Positions 14,406 to 23,038 are shown, counted from the first letter of the stretch. The stretch is DNA of 24,855 nt from Betaproteobacteria bacterium (GCA_029883965.1 JAOUIN010000011.1:1-24855); one strand, 5' to 3'. The notes: generated by a model not told the origin, from the sequence alone. Numbers and translations are program-made.

Positions 14406-16142
14406 ATGGCGCGCCAGAAAAAGCGTCCGGAAGAACTGCGCAGTCATCGCTGGTTTGGTACGCGGGGTCTGCGCTCGTTTACTCACCGGTCGCGTGCGCT
14501 GCAGATGGGTTACGCGATCGAAGATTTCGCCGGCAAGCCGGTGATCGCAATCATCAACACCTGGAGCGACATCAATCCCTGTCATGCGCATTTCCGCACC
14601 CGTGCCGAGGAAGTGAAGCGCGGCGTGTGGCAGGCCGGTGGTTTCCCGCTGGAGATGCCGGCGATCGCGCTGGCCGAGCCGTTCCAGAAACCCTCGACCA
14701 TGCTCTATCGCAACATGCTGGCGATGGAAACCGAAGAACTGCTGCGCGGTTATCCGGTGGATGGCGCGGTGCTGATGGGCGGCTGCGACAAAACCACGCC
14801 GGCCCTGGTCATGGGCGCGACGTCGATGGGGCTGCCGTTTCTGTATATGCCCGCGGGGCCGATGCTGCGCGGCAACTGGCACGGTGAGCCGCTGGGGTCG
14901 GGCAGCGATTCGTGGAAATACTGGGCGGAGCTGCGTGCCGGCAACATCACCGAGCACGAATGGGATGAAGTGGAAGCCGGTATTGCGCGTTCATATGGCC
15001 ACTGCATGACCATGGGCACGGCCTCGACGATGACCTCGGTGGCCGAGACGCTGGGCCTGACATTGCCCGGTGCGGCATCGATCCCCGCACCCGACGCCAA
15101 CCATCCGCGCATGGCGACAGCCAGCGGCCGGCGCATCGTCGAGATGGTGTGGGAGGACCTCAAGCCCGCTGATATCCTGACGGCGAAAGCGTTCGACAAT
15201 GCAATTACCGTAGTGCATGCGCTGTCGGGATCAACCAACGCGCTGATCCATCTGGTGGCGATGGCGGGTCGTGCGGGCGTTGATCTGAAACTCGACCGTT
15301 TTGACGAGTTGGCACGGCAAACACCGGTGCTGGCGAATATCCGGCCCGCGGGACAGAAATACCTGATGGAAGATTTTTATTACGCCGGCGGCTTGCGCGC
15401 GATGATGGCGGAGCTGAAGGATCTGCTCAATCTTGATTGCGCCACGGTCAACGGTCGCACACTGGGCGAGAACCTCGAGGGTGCGAAAATCTACAACGAC
15501 GACGTGATCCGCCGGCGCGACAATCCGCTGTCGGCGAGCGGCGGGCTCGCGGTGCTGCGCGGCAACCTCGCGCCCGACGGTGCGGTGATCAAGCCGACCG
15601 CGGCCGAGCCGCATTTGCTGAAACATACGGGCCCCGCAGTCGTATTCAAGAATTACGATGACCTGTATGCGCGCGTCGACGACGAGAACCTGAAGGTTGA
15701 CGAAAACTCGGTGCTGGTGCTGCAGAACGCGGGGCCGCAGGGCGGGCCCGGCATGCCGGAGTGGGGCCAGTTGCCGATTCCGAAAAAGCTGCTGCAAAAG
15801 GGTGTGCGCGACATGGTGCGGATTTCGGATGCGCGCATGAGCGGCACTTCGTACGGCGCCTGCGTGTTGCATGTGGCGCCCGAGGCCTTTATCGGCGGGC
15901 CGCTGGCGCTGGTGCGTGACGGCGATCTGATCGAACTCGATGTTGACGCGCGCAAGCTGGAACTGAAGGTCAGTGCCGAGGAGCTGGCGAAACGCAAAGC
16001 CGAGTGGAAACAACCCGAGCCGCATTACACCCGCGGCTATGGTGCGATCTACTCGCAGCACATCACGCAGGCCAACAAGGGCTGTGATCTGGATGTGCTG
16101 CATCACGGCAAACCGACACCGGATCCGGAAGTGGTTCATTAA
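14406..16142 (+). CDS. IlvD/Edd family dehydratase (sugar-acid dehydratase type)
   Basis: A 578-residue iron-sulfur dehydratase. The three cluster cysteines are visible in NPCHAH (Cys59), GGCDKTTPA (Cys127, followed by Lys129 of the metal site) and GHCMTMGTASTM (Cys200), and the catalytic serine in ARMSGTSYG (Ser479). The N terminus RSHRWFGTRGLRSFTHRSR is typical of the aldonate group (for example L-arabinonate dehydratase) rather than of the branched-chain amino-acid enzyme. These enzymes remove water from a sugar acid to give a 2-keto-3-deoxy acid. AGGAGG lies seven bases before ATG 14406. The HpcH/HpaI aldolase 30 bases downstream would split such a product, and a permease follows, which supports a sugar-acid pathway. 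The specific sugar acid is not known. Cytoplasmic. Confidence 0.92.
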   Translation: MARQKKRPEELRSHRWFGTRGLRSFTHRSRALQMGYAIEDFAGKPVIAIINTWSDINPCHAHFRTRAEEVKRGVWQAGGFPLEMPAIALAEPFQKPSTMLYRNMLAMETEELLRGYPVDGAVLMGGCDKTTPALVMGATSMGLPFLYMPAGPMLRGNWHGEPLGSGSDSWKYWAELRAGNITEHEWDEVEAGIARSYGHCMTMGTASTMTSVAETLGLTLPGAASIPAPDANHPRMATASGRRIVEMVWEDLKPADILTAKAFDNAITVVHALSGSTNALIHLVAMAGRAGVDLKLDRFDELARQTPVLANIRPAGQKYLMEDFYYAGGLRAMMAELKDLLNLDCATVNGRTLGENLEGAKIYNDDVIRRRDNPLSASGGLAVLRGNLAPDGAVIKPTAAEPHLLKHTGPAVVFKNYDDLYARVDDENLKVDENSVLVLQNAGPQGGPGMPEWGQLPIPKKLLQKGVRDMVRISDARMSGTSYGACVLHVAPEAFIGGPLALVRDGDLIELDVDARKLELKVSAEELAKRKAEWKQPEPHYTRGYGAIYSQHITQANKGCDLDVLHHGKPTPDPEVVH

Positions 16143-16172
16143 ACAGACGATTTACGTACAGGGAGCACAACC

Positions 16173-16940
16173 ATGGATTTACCCGTCAATCAATTCAAGA
16201 AAGCCATCAAGGCCGGCAAGCCGCAGGTCGGCATCTGGTCGAGCATGTGCAGTGCGATTTCTGCTGAAGTGCTGGCCGATGCCGGCTTCGACTGGGTGCT
16301 GCTCGACACCGAACATTCACCCAACGAACTGCCGATCGTGCAGAACCAGCTCGATGCGCTGCTCGCGGGCACGACGACCGAAGGCATCGTGCGCCCGGCG
16401 TGGAACGACACGGTGCTGATCAAGCGTTACCTCGACGTTGGCGCGCGCACACTGCTGCTGCCGTATGTGCAGAACGTCGACGAAGCGAAACGCGCGGTCG
16501 CGGCCACGCGGTATCCGCCACAGGGTGTGCGCGGTGTATCAGGCTGTACGCGTGCCAACCGTTACGGCCGCGTGAAGGATTATTTCAAGCGCGTGCATGA
16601 CGAGACCTGCGTGCTGGTGCAGGTGGAGACGCAGGCGGCGATGAAACAGATCGAATCCATTGCCGCAGTCGAAGGTGTCGATGGTGTCTTCATCGGCCCG
16701 AATGATCTCGCCGCCGACATGGGCCATCTCGGCAACTGGCAGCATCCGGAAGTGTGGAAGGTGATGGAAGACGCCGCCAAGCGCATTACCAAGGCCGGCA
16801 AGGCGCCGGGGATACTCGTGGGTGAAGCTGACGGCCAGCGCTGTCTCGACATGGGTTATCTGTTTGTCGCCGTGGGTTCGGATCTGGTGATGCTGGCGCG
16901 CGGTTCCGAGGCGCTGGCGGCCAAATTCAAAAAGAAATAG
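16173..16940 (+). CDS. HpcH/HpaI family class II aldolase (2-keto-3-deoxy acid aldolase)
   Basis: A 255-residue metal-dependent aldolase. Expected residues are in place: His48 in LLDTEHSP (base), Arg74 in VRPAWND, Glu152 in VQVETQAAM and Asp178 in IGPNDLAADMG (metal ligands), matching the HpaI set with a small offset. The family cleaves 4-hydroxy-2-keto acids such as 2-keto-3-deoxy sugar acids or 4-hydroxy-2-oxoheptanedioate to pyruvate plus an aldehyde. AGGGAG precedes ATG 16173. It follows the IlvD/Edd dehydratase by 30 bases, so together they form dehydrate-then-cleave steps. It is a second, mechanistically different pyruvate aldolase in the window beside the DapA-like enzyme at 683. Cytoplasmic. 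Confidence 0.93.
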   Translation: MDLPVNQFKKAIKAGKPQVGIWSSMCSAISAEVLADAGFDWVLLDTEHSPNELPIVQNQLDALLAGTTTEGIVRPAWNDTVLIKRYLDVGARTLLLPYVQNVDEAKRAVAATRYPPQGVRGVSGCTRANRYGRVKDYFKRVHDETCVLVQVETQAAMKQIESIAAVEGVDGVFIGPNDLAADMGHLGNWQHPEVWKVMEDAAKRITKAGKAPGILVGEADGQRCLDMGYLFVAVGSDLVMLARGSEALAAKFKKK

Positions 16941-17026
16941 CGCTGCGCCATCAGGCGGAGAAGTATTTAATATTGTTTAAAATCAATAAGTTATAATAAC
17001 TCCGGAGTGTTTCCGGGTCACAGGTG

Positions 17027-18406
17027 ATGATGAAACCGGGATCTGTGCTGACGGCGGCCGTGGTGATCGCAGCCGCCGTCATTTTTTTCATGCCGGTGCC
17101 GGCAGGTGTGGCGCCCAACACCATGCATGCTGGTGCACTGATGCTGCTGGTGATGGGGCTATGGGCCATCGGTTCGCTGCCGGAGTATCTGGTCGCGCTG
17201 CTGTTCTTCGTGCTGGCGATTCTGCTGAAGATCGCGAGCCCCGCGGTGATTTTTTCCGGATTCGCGTCCGGCACCTTGTGGCTGGTGCTCGGTGGATTGA
17301 TCATCGCGGAGGCGGTGCGTGCAACGGGACTCGGCGAACGCATTGCGCGCACCGTGCTGGGCGAGCGCACGCTGACTTATCCGCAACTGATATTCGCGGC
17401 GGTCGCGGTGTCCGTGGTGCTGGCATTCCTGATGCCGGCGACGGTTGGCCGTATCCTGTTGCTGGTGCCCATACTCGCGGCAGTGGCTGAGCGCCACGGA
17501 CTGCAGCCCGGCAGTTCCGGCCATAACGGCGTGCTGCTGGCGACGATACTGGCCACGTTTCAATGCGGCACGGCGATACTGCCCGCGAACGCACCGAACC
17601 TGGTGCTCGCCGGACAGGCAGAAACCCTCTACAACGTGCAGCTGATTTATGCGGAATATCTGTTCGTACAGTTTCCGGTGATGGGTCTGGTCAAGGGCGG
17701 ATTGATTATCCTGGTGACGTGCTGGCTGTTCCCGGCGAAGACGCAGCCGGCGACCGCAGCAGTCGAGTTGCGCGCGATGAGTGTGGAAGAAAAACGACTG
17801 CTAACGATTCTCTGCATGGCACTGGCATTCTGGTCAACGGATTTCCTGCACCACATCCATTCCGGCTGGATTGCGATGACGGCGGCAGTCGTGGTGTTGA
17901 TGCCGCGCATCGGCGCGGTCCCGGTCACGCTGTTCCAGGAGCGCGTGCGCTTCGGTGCGTTTTTTTATGTCGGCGCCATCCTCGGCCTGGGTGCGTTGAT
18001 GCTGGACTCCGGTGTCAGCGCAGCCATCGGTCACGCGCTGCTCAGTGTCATCGTGCTCGAGCGCGGCGCCGATGCCGCCAACTTCGGCATCCTCAGCCTG
18101 ATCGCGACATTCGCCGGGTTGCTGACTACCAATCCGTCACAGCCCGCGCTGCTGGCACCGCTTGCGGGCCATATCGCGGAGGCCACGGGCTGGCCGATCA
18201 AAACCGCGCTGATGACCATTGCCATCGGCTTTTCGACGCTGATACTGCCTTATCAGGTGCCGCCCATTGTGGTGGGCCTGCAGGCGGCAAACATTACCGT
18301 GCGTACCGCCCTGCGCGTGACCGCGGTGCTGGCGCTGATCAGCATCATTGCGTTGATCCCGCTGAGTTATCTATGGTGGAAGTCAATTGGTTATTTCGGG
18401 AACTGA
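17027..18406 (+). CDS. SLC13/DASS-type permease (anion:sodium symporter family)
   Basis: A membrane protein of 459 residues with about eleven to twelve hydrophobic segments. Two segments end in short re-entrant-like motifs (PATVGR and PANAPNLV), with PYQVPP in the second half, positioned like the SNxxT-type motifs of divalent anion symporters. GTG 17024, ATG 17027 and ATG 17030 are all possible starts; CAGGTGATG gives little guidance, and I give 17027. It lies 86 bases after the aldolase and 24 before the OYE gene on the same strand. Its place suggests it imports the acid degraded by this operon. A relative in the ArsB/NhaD or gluconate permease groups cannot be excluded from sequence reading alone. 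Confidence 0.8.
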   Translation: MMKPGSVLTAAVVIAAAVIFFMPVPAGVAPNTMHAGALMLLVMGLWAIGSLPEYLVALLFFVLAILLKIASPAVIFSGFASGTLWLVLGGLIIAEAVRATGLGERIARTVLGERTLTYPQLIFAAVAVSVVLAFLMPATVGRILLLVPILAAVAERHGLQPGSSGHNGVLLATILATFQCGTAILPANAPNLVLAGQAETLYNVQLIYAEYLFVQFPVMGLVKGGLIILVTCWLFPAKTQPATAAVELRAMSVEEKRLLTILCMALAFWSTDFLHHIHSGWIAMTAAVVVLMPRIGAVPVTLFQERVRFGAFFYVGAILGLGALMLDSGVSAAIGHALLSVIVLERGADAANFGILSLIATFAGLLTTNPSQPALLAPLAGHIAEATGWPIKTALMTIAIGFSTLILPYQVPPIVVGLQAANITVRTALRVTAVLALISIIALIPLSYLWWKSIGYFGN

Positions 18407-18430
18407 TCGGGAAAACATTCGGAGGCTGTA

Positions 18431-19540
18431 GTGACTGCACAACTATTCACACCGCTACAAATAGGCAACCGCACATTGTCCAATCGCATCACCGTGGCAC
18501 CAATGTGCCAGTACAGTGCGATCGACGGCTCGATGACGGACTGGCATCTGATGCATCTGGGTTCGCTGGCGATTTCCGGCGCATCGATGCTGGTGATGGA
18601 GATGACTGCCGTGACACCGCCTGGCCACATCACGCCGCATTGCGTGGGTCTCTATTCGGATGACAATGAGGCGGCGATGCAGCGTGTGGTTGAATTTGTG
18701 CGCAGCATTTCACCCATCGTGCTCGGGGTGCAGCTTGCACACGCCGGGCGCAAGGCATCAGCGCACCGGCCCTGGAGCGGTCAGGGTTTCCTGCGGCCGG
18801 ACGAAGGTGCGTGGCAGACCGAGGCGCCGTCGGCTGTACCGCTGGCGCCGGGCTGGCCGGCGCCGCATGCGATGACCAGGACGGATATGCAGCAGCTGAC
18901 ACAGGCCTTTGTCCGGGCCGCGCAACGTGCCGCGCGCATCGGCCTTGATTTCATCGAAATTCATTCGACTCATGGCTACCTCTTATCGGAATTCCTGTCG
19001 CCGCTGGCGAACAAGCGAGCCGATGAATATGGCGGCAGCCTGGAGAATCGCATGCGGTTTCCAATGGAGGTATTCCGTGCAGTACGCGGCGCATTCCCGG
19101 CAGACCGGCCGGTGGGTGCAAAAATTTCCGGCACTGATTTTGTCGAAGGCGGCTTCTCGCCCGATGAAGCGGTTGTTTATTCCGGCATGCTGAAACGGGA
19201 AGGCTGTGCCTATGTCACGGTGTCCGGCGGCGGCGTGGTGCTCGACGCCAAGGTCCCGGTCGGCCCCGGCTACCAGGTGCCGTTCGCCGAGCGCGTCAAA
19301 AAAGAAACCGGCATCACCACTGGTGCCGTGGGCATGATTACCGATCCGCAACAGGCCGAGGCCATCATCGCCAGTGGTCAGGCGGATTTCATTTCACTGG
19401 CACGGGCGATGCTGTTCAACCCGCGCTGGCCGCAGCATGCCGCCGTTGCGCTGGGTGTCGAAGCACCTTATCCGCCGCAATACGAACGCGCGGCGCCCAA
19501 AGCCTGGCGGCCGGGCAGGACGCTGGGGAAACTTGCCTGA
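18431..19540 (+). CDS. Old Yellow Enzyme, class III (YqjM/XenA-like NADH:flavin oxidoreductase)
   Basis: A 369-residue FMN ene-reductase. VAPMCQYSA places Cys26 and Tyr28 exactly as in YqjM-type enzymes. QLAHAGRKAS follows, then the substrate-anchoring pair in IHSTHGYLL (His177, His180), where most relatives have HAAHGYLL. DEYGGSLENRMRF and the FMN-phosphate segment near AVGMITDPQQAE complete the barrel. The start is GTG 18431, with GGAGG at 18421-18425. It reduces C=C bonds of alpha,beta-unsaturated carbonyls using NAD(P)H. It is the last gene of the dehydratase-aldolase-permease operon, so it may reduce an unsaturated intermediate of the same compound; this is inference. No clear terminator follows in the 155-bp gap to 19,696. 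Confidence 0.94.
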   Translation: MTAQLFTPLQIGNRTLSNRITVAPMCQYSAIDGSMTDWHLMHLGSLAISGASMLVMEMTAVTPPGHITPHCVGLYSDDNEAAMQRVVEFVRSISPIVLGVQLAHAGRKASAHRPWSGQGFLRPDEGAWQTEAPSAVPLAPGWPAPHAMTRTDMQQLTQAFVRAAQRAARIGLDFIEIHSTHGYLLSEFLSPLANKRADEYGGSLENRMRFPMEVFRAVRGAFPADRPVGAKISGTDFVEGGFSPDEAVVYSGMLKREGCAYVTVSGGGVVLDAKVPVGPGYQVPFAERVKKETGITTGAVGMITDPQQAEAIIASGQADFISLARAMLFNPRWPQHAAVALGVEAPYPPQYERAAPKAWRPGRTLGKLA

Positions 19541-19695
19541 GGACCATTAATATCTGCGACCACACTCCGGCAGTTGTCGTCGACGTGGTGACTGCTATTG
19601 CCGTGTCAAGTCAGAATGAATCCATCCCGCGGCAGGAGTTCGCCGCACCGCAGTAATCTGGGTGCCGCCGTAATCGGATTTAGTCGCGCTGATGC

Positions 19696-20433
19696 TTAAA
19701 AACGGAAACTCGCGCCCACCATGGGCCCGCCTAACGCGGCATCGATCTTGAGTCCATTGTTGTCATAGTCGGCTACGAGATACCGCCAGCCGGCGAGAAG
19801 AGAACCCCACTGAAATTCGTAGCCCACGGTCGCCGCCGCCTGCCAGGTAGTGTTCGAACCGCCGGCCCCGACATCGCCGTAGGCCGATGCAGTCCAGCGG
19901 TTGCCGAACTTTCCCATCCAGCGCATGCCGACGATGCCGTCCAGCCAGTTTTCAGAGCCGCTCACGCTGCGGCCAGCCAATAGCCCAGGGTTGAGGTCGA
20001 GACGCGCTTCAAGATCGTAGTAACGCACGCCACCGAAGACATCGACGCCGGACACGGCATCGCCCAGCACGCGGTAGCCGATTGCGGTTTCCAGGATATT
20101 GCCCCGGATCTGGCCACCCACGCCGGTGTATAACAAGCCTCTAGGCGAGGGGGCGCTGGAGTCGACTTTTACGATGACCCAGTCGCCGAAAACGGACCAG
20201 CGGTCTTTGCGCCAGTCGGCATGCAGCATGAATCCGCGGGTCTCCATGTTGTCGATCAAATTGGAAAAATCCGCATCCACGCGCCCGGTGCCGCCGGTGG
20301 TCCCGATCGTGCCCTTGAATCCTGCGGACCATAGATAGGGCGTCAATGTAAATTCGGAGGGTGTTGCCGATTGTGCGGCCGCTCCGGCGGATAGCGTCAT
20401 CAGAAGAATGATCGTGAATAGTTTGCGCAACAT
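19696..20433 (-). CDS. Outer-membrane beta-barrel protein
   Basis: A 245-residue protein with a Sec signal peptide (MLRKLFTIILLMTLSAGAAA, cleaved before QSATPSEF). Alternating hydrophobic and aromatic strands follow: FTLTPYLWSAGF, GFMLHADWRKDRWSVFGDW, VDVFGGVRYYDLEARL, WTASAYGDVGAGG and SLLAGWRYLVADYD. It ends in GASFRF, the C-terminal phenylalanine signature recognised by the BAM complex. Eight to ten strands are likely. It could not be placed in a named porin family. CAGGA precedes ATG 20433. It diverges from another barrel gene at 20,658. Confidence 0.85.
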   Translation of the reverse strand: MLRKLFTIILLMTLSAGAAAQSATPSEFTLTPYLWSAGFKGTIGTTGGTGRVDADFSNLIDNMETRGFMLHADWRKDRWSVFGDWVIVKVDSSAPSPRGLLYTGVGGQIRGNILETAIGYRVLGDAVSGVDVFGGVRYYDLEARLDLNPGLLAGRSVSGSENWLDGIVGMRWMGKFGNRWTASAYGDVGAGGSNTTWQAAATVGYEFQWGSLLAGWRYLVADYDNNGLKIDAALGGPMVGASFRF

Positions 20434-20532
20434 GTTGTGATCCTGAAAAAAGTATCGAAAATTTCATCGAGTAGCGATGGATTCGTAATCTACCATGCCA
20501 TCTGCAGTAACATTGAGTCTGACAACCTTCGT

Positions 20533-20570
20533 GCGGCATGCAACCGGATTCTGTTGCATGCCGTGTTTTT
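20533..20570 (+). terminator. Rho-independent terminator between divergent outer-membrane genes
   Basis: CGGCATGCAAC (20534-20544) pairs perfectly with GTTGCATGCCG (20553-20563) around an eight-base loop, followed by TGTTTTT. This is a strong intrinsic terminator in the rightward direction, yet no rightward gene ends here; the next begins at 20,658. It may end a short unannotated RNA, or act as an attenuator in the leader of that gene. A small dyad, CATCG-AGTAG-CGATG, lies upstream at 20465-20479. Confidence 0.7.
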
Positions 20571-20657
20571 GGCCTGGATACAGATGAGTAGACGCGGTGC
20601 AGGAACGGGGTGTTACGTGGTGTCTCGGCCGATCAAAATGTCTCTGGAAACCGGATC

Positions 20658-21581
20658 ATGCTGAATAAGCGTTGGTCGGGTTATGCGATTTTCCTGATGA
20701 CTGCCCTGATTTGGCCGGGCAGTTGGGCGTACGCGCAGGAGCTCGAGCCGCGGTCATATTCAAACACGCCGATCGGACTTAACTTTCTGGTTGCAGGATA
20801 CGGCTACACGGAAGGCAAACTGGCATTCGATCCTTCTTTGCGCGTCGCTGATGCGAAGTTTCAAACGCATACCCAGGTCGTGGGCTATGCGCACTCGTTT
20901 AATGCATGGGGAAACTCCGCCAAGTTTGACGTGATCCTTCCCTATTCATCTTTTTCGGCCCAGGGGCTGGTGGCAGGAGTGCCCAGCGAACGCGATATGA
21001 CGGGCATCAGCGACCCGCGATTTCGTTTCTCGATGAATTTCTACGGCGCACCCGCACTGACGCTGAAGGAATTCGCAGGTTACAGGCAGGATGTCATCGT
21101 CGGTGCGAGCGTGCAGGTGACAGCCCCGCTGGGGCAATACGACAACAGCAGATTGCTCAACCTCGGCAACAACCGCTGGTCATTCAAGCCCGAACTGGGC
21201 GTGTCCAAGGCGTGGGGCCCGTGGACGGTGGAGATTGCGCCTAGTGCGACCTTTTATTCCGACAATACCGATTTCAACCAGGGCCGAACGCTCGCGCAGG
21301 CACCGCTGTACGCGGTGCAGGGCCATGTCATTTACGGTTTTTCGTCGGGCATGTGGCTGGCACTGGACGGTCTTTATTTCACGGGCGGCCGCACTACCGT
21401 CGACGGCGTGCGGGGGAACAACATGCAGGCCAATTCACGCGCAGGGCTCACCTTTGCGATGCCGGTGGATCGCTATAACTCGGTGAAATTAAACGCCAGC
21501 ACCGGCACTTCGACCCGTACCGGCAGCGACTTCAACTTTGTTGGTATCGCCTGGCAATATCGCTGGGGCGCAGGTTATTGA
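20658..21581 (+). CDS. Outer-membrane transporter of the phenol MetA-degradation type (PF13557)
   Basis: A 307-residue outer-membrane protein. The signal peptide is MLNKRWSGYAIFLMTALIWPGSWAYA, cleaved before QELEPRSYSN. The mature start ELEPRSYSNTPIGLNFLVAGYGYTEG, the central FDVILPYSSFSAQG and SDPRFRFSMNFYGAPALTL, and the end in a WQYRWGAGY strand are characteristic of the MetA-pathway/SphA-like barrel family, often linked to uptake of aromatics. An earlier ATG at 20610 is in frame, but it lacks the signal-peptide context; GGAAA precedes 20658. It is preceded by a terminator hairpin at 20533 and followed by an AraC-type regulator, which may control it. Confidence 0.85.
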   Translation: MLNKRWSGYAIFLMTALIWPGSWAYAQELEPRSYSNTPIGLNFLVAGYGYTEGKLAFDPSLRVADAKFQTHTQVVGYAHSFNAWGNSAKFDVILPYSSFSAQGLVAGVPSERDMTGISDPRFRFSMNFYGAPALTLKEFAGYRQDVIVGASVQVTAPLGQYDNSRLLNLGNNRWSFKPELGVSKAWGPWTVEIAPSATFYSDNTDFNQGRTLAQAPLYAVQGHVIYGFSSGMWLALDGLYFTGGRTTVDGVRGNNMQANSRAGLTFAMPVDRYNSVKLNASTGTSTRTGSDFNFVGIAWQYRWGAGY

Positions 21582-21654
21582 GAATTGACGGTGTAACGTA
21601 GCCGGGTTTATTTTGCCGGGCGTGTTCTTGGACGCTAAATAAAGAGATTCCGAT

Positions 21655-21838
21655 CTACAGATCCTCCTTCATAAGCGCCGTGATTCGTGCGCTACGTTCT
21701 GCTACCGCCAGCTTTGCGTGGTAGTGCATGCTCTGGTCAGATAGCCACTGAAATTCGCTGCATCGCCGGCGCTGGCATGCGCGATTGCCAGAGCCCAGCC
21801 GTAAACTTCGGCATATTTCCCGGCATTCGCTTGATATA
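21655..21838 (-). pseudogene. Remnant of a DUF2252-like gene, C-terminal end only
   Basis: Leftward translation gives a recognisable fragment in two frames. One frame reads KYAEVYGWALAIAHASAGD then AANFSGYL, like the YAEVCGWALARAHARSGD..GYLG segment of DUF2252 proteins. The frame then shifts, and DQSMHYHAKLAVAERSARIT continues to ALMKEDL and a TAG stop at 21655-21657. In intact proteins about twenty residues usually separate GYLG from DQ, so an internal deletion plus frameshift is indicated. Upstream the good frame soon meets a stop (TAA, about 21,855), where the AraC gene's leader begins. The rest of the 316-bp gap between the barrel and AraC genes holds nothing else apart from an inverted repeat at 21862. 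The family match is from memory of conserved motifs. Confidence 0.5.
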
Positions 21839-21861
21839 TTCGACCGGGACCGCTTTAAACT

Positions 21862-21889
21862 AATTGTTGTTAATCGACCTGCAACAATT
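21862..21889. promoter_or_regulatory. Inverted repeat upstream of the AraC-type regulator
   Basis: AATTGTTG (21862-21869) and CAACAATT (21882-21889) are perfect 8-bp inverted arms whose centres are 20 bp apart, about two helical turns. The site ends eight bases before the GTG start at 21898. It could be an operator for autoregulation or a leader hairpin. Confidence 0.45.
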
Positions 21890-21897
21890 TTGCGATA

Positions 21898-22926
21898 GTG
21901 AAATATCCAATGAGACCTGGCAAAGGTGTGGGCGCGTCGGTTCGCGTGGGTGGTGCGGCAGCTATTCCGGAGGTGCTGCGGAGCCTCGGCGCGGATCCGG
22001 CAAAGGTGTTTACCGAGGCGAAGGTCAGCCTCGACCTGTTCGATGACCCGGAAAATCTGATTGGCTATGCCGACCGCAGCCGCCTGATCGCAATTTGCGT
22101 CGCGAGGACCGGCTGCAGACATTTCGGATTCCTGGTCGGGAAGGCGGGAGGACTGCACTCTCTGGGACTGGTCGGCTACCTGGTGCGGCATTCGCCGAAC
22201 GTAGGCACTGCGCTGCGCAACCTCGTGCGTTACATGCATCTGCATGTCCGCGGTGCGTTGCCGACCCTGACGGTGGAAGGCAAGCAGGTATTCCTAGGCT
22301 ATGCCATTTATCAACCGGGCGTCGATGCCGTGTACCAGACGACGGAAGGCGCGATTGCAGTTGCCTGCAACATCATGCGCGCGCTGTGCGGCCCGGACTG
22401 GAATCCTGCAGAGGTGCGTTTCGTCCACCGCAAGCCTGCGGATGTCGAGCCCTACCGGAGGTTTTTCCGGACCCGCCCGCGGTTCAACGCCGATCGAAAC
22501 GCCATGGTGTTCCCGGCCGACTGGCTGACGCGCCCTGTGCTTAACGCCGATCGACAGTTGCACGGATTGTTGCAGAAGCAGGTTGACACTCTCGACGCCA
22601 GCAGCGGCCTGGACTTTGCCGAGCAGGTGAGGCGGATTCTGCGAACGGCGCTGCTGACCGGCCACACCAAGGCCGACCAGGTAGGGATGCTGCTCGGCGT
22701 ACACAGCCGGACCCTGAATCGCCGGCTGCACGCCTGTGGCACCAGTTTCCAGGAACTTTTGGATGAAGGCCGCTACACCATAGCCCGGCAGATGCTCGAA
22801 TCCACCAAAGGCGGAGTGAACGAAATCGCGGCCGCGCTGGGCTATGCCGACGGCAGCTCGTTTACCCGCGCATTCCGGCGCTGGAGTGGTACCACACCGG
22901 CCGGCTGGCGCAAGACAGCCAGATAA
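21898..22926 (+). CDS. AraC/XylS-family regulator with Arabinose_bd-type N-terminal domain
   Basis: A 342-residue regulator. The N-terminal part (about 20-210), with IPEVLRSLGADPAKVF, HFGFLVG, LGLVGYLVRHSPNVGTAL and GYAIYQPGVDAVYQ, matches the effector domain PF12625. The C-terminal 100 residues hold two helix-turn-helix motifs: KADQVGMLLGVHSRTLNRRL and NEIAAALGYADGSSFTRAF, then RWSGTTPAGWRK, the AraC signature. The start is GTG 21898, or ATG 21910; neither has a clear ribosome site. It follows the phenol-MetA-type barrel gene, with a gene remnant between, and precedes the FNR-controlled formate module. Which of the two it controls is not evident. The effector is unknown. Confidence 0.93.
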   Translation: MKYPMRPGKGVGASVRVGGAAAIPEVLRSLGADPAKVFTEAKVSLDLFDDPENLIGYADRSRLIAICVARTGCRHFGFLVGKAGGLHSLGLVGYLVRHSPNVGTALRNLVRYMHLHVRGALPTLTVEGKQVFLGYAIYQPGVDAVYQTTEGAIAVACNIMRALCGPDWNPAEVRFVHRKPADVEPYRRFFRTRPRFNADRNAMVFPADWLTRPVLNADRQLHGLLQKQVDTLDASSGLDFAEQVRRILRTALLTGHTKADQVGMLLGVHSRTLNRRLHACGTSFQELLDEGRYTIARQMLESTKGGVNEIAAALGYADGSSFTRAFRRWSGTTPAGWRKTAR

Positions 22927-22931
22927 CGTCA

Positions 22932-22964
22932 AGCAGTTTCGCTGCTGTTGTCGCTGACGACAAC
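22932..22964 (+). terminator. Paired hairpins after the AraC gene (possible terminator)
   Basis: AGCAG-TTTCG-CTGCT (22932-22946) is followed directly by GTTGTCG-CTGA-CGACAAC (22947-22964). Both stems are perfect and lie just past the AraC stop. No U-run follows, so intrinsic termination is uncertain. Confidence 0.4.
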
Positions 22965-23038
22965 GGCCGTTCGTGCCGTGTCGCGAACTTCTTATTTGAG
23001 CGCATGTTGCCCGCGGAGAAGCTGTAGGAGCGGCGAGT

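Noticed and set aside
17563..18663. A 366-codon rightward open frame across the permease and OYE genes
   Set aside because: It is rich in Arg, Ala and Gly, lacks membrane segments, and crosses the boundary of two well-supported genes in another frame.
19541..19695. A terminator between the convergent OYE and barrel genes
   Set aside because: Only short imperfect stems without U-runs were found.
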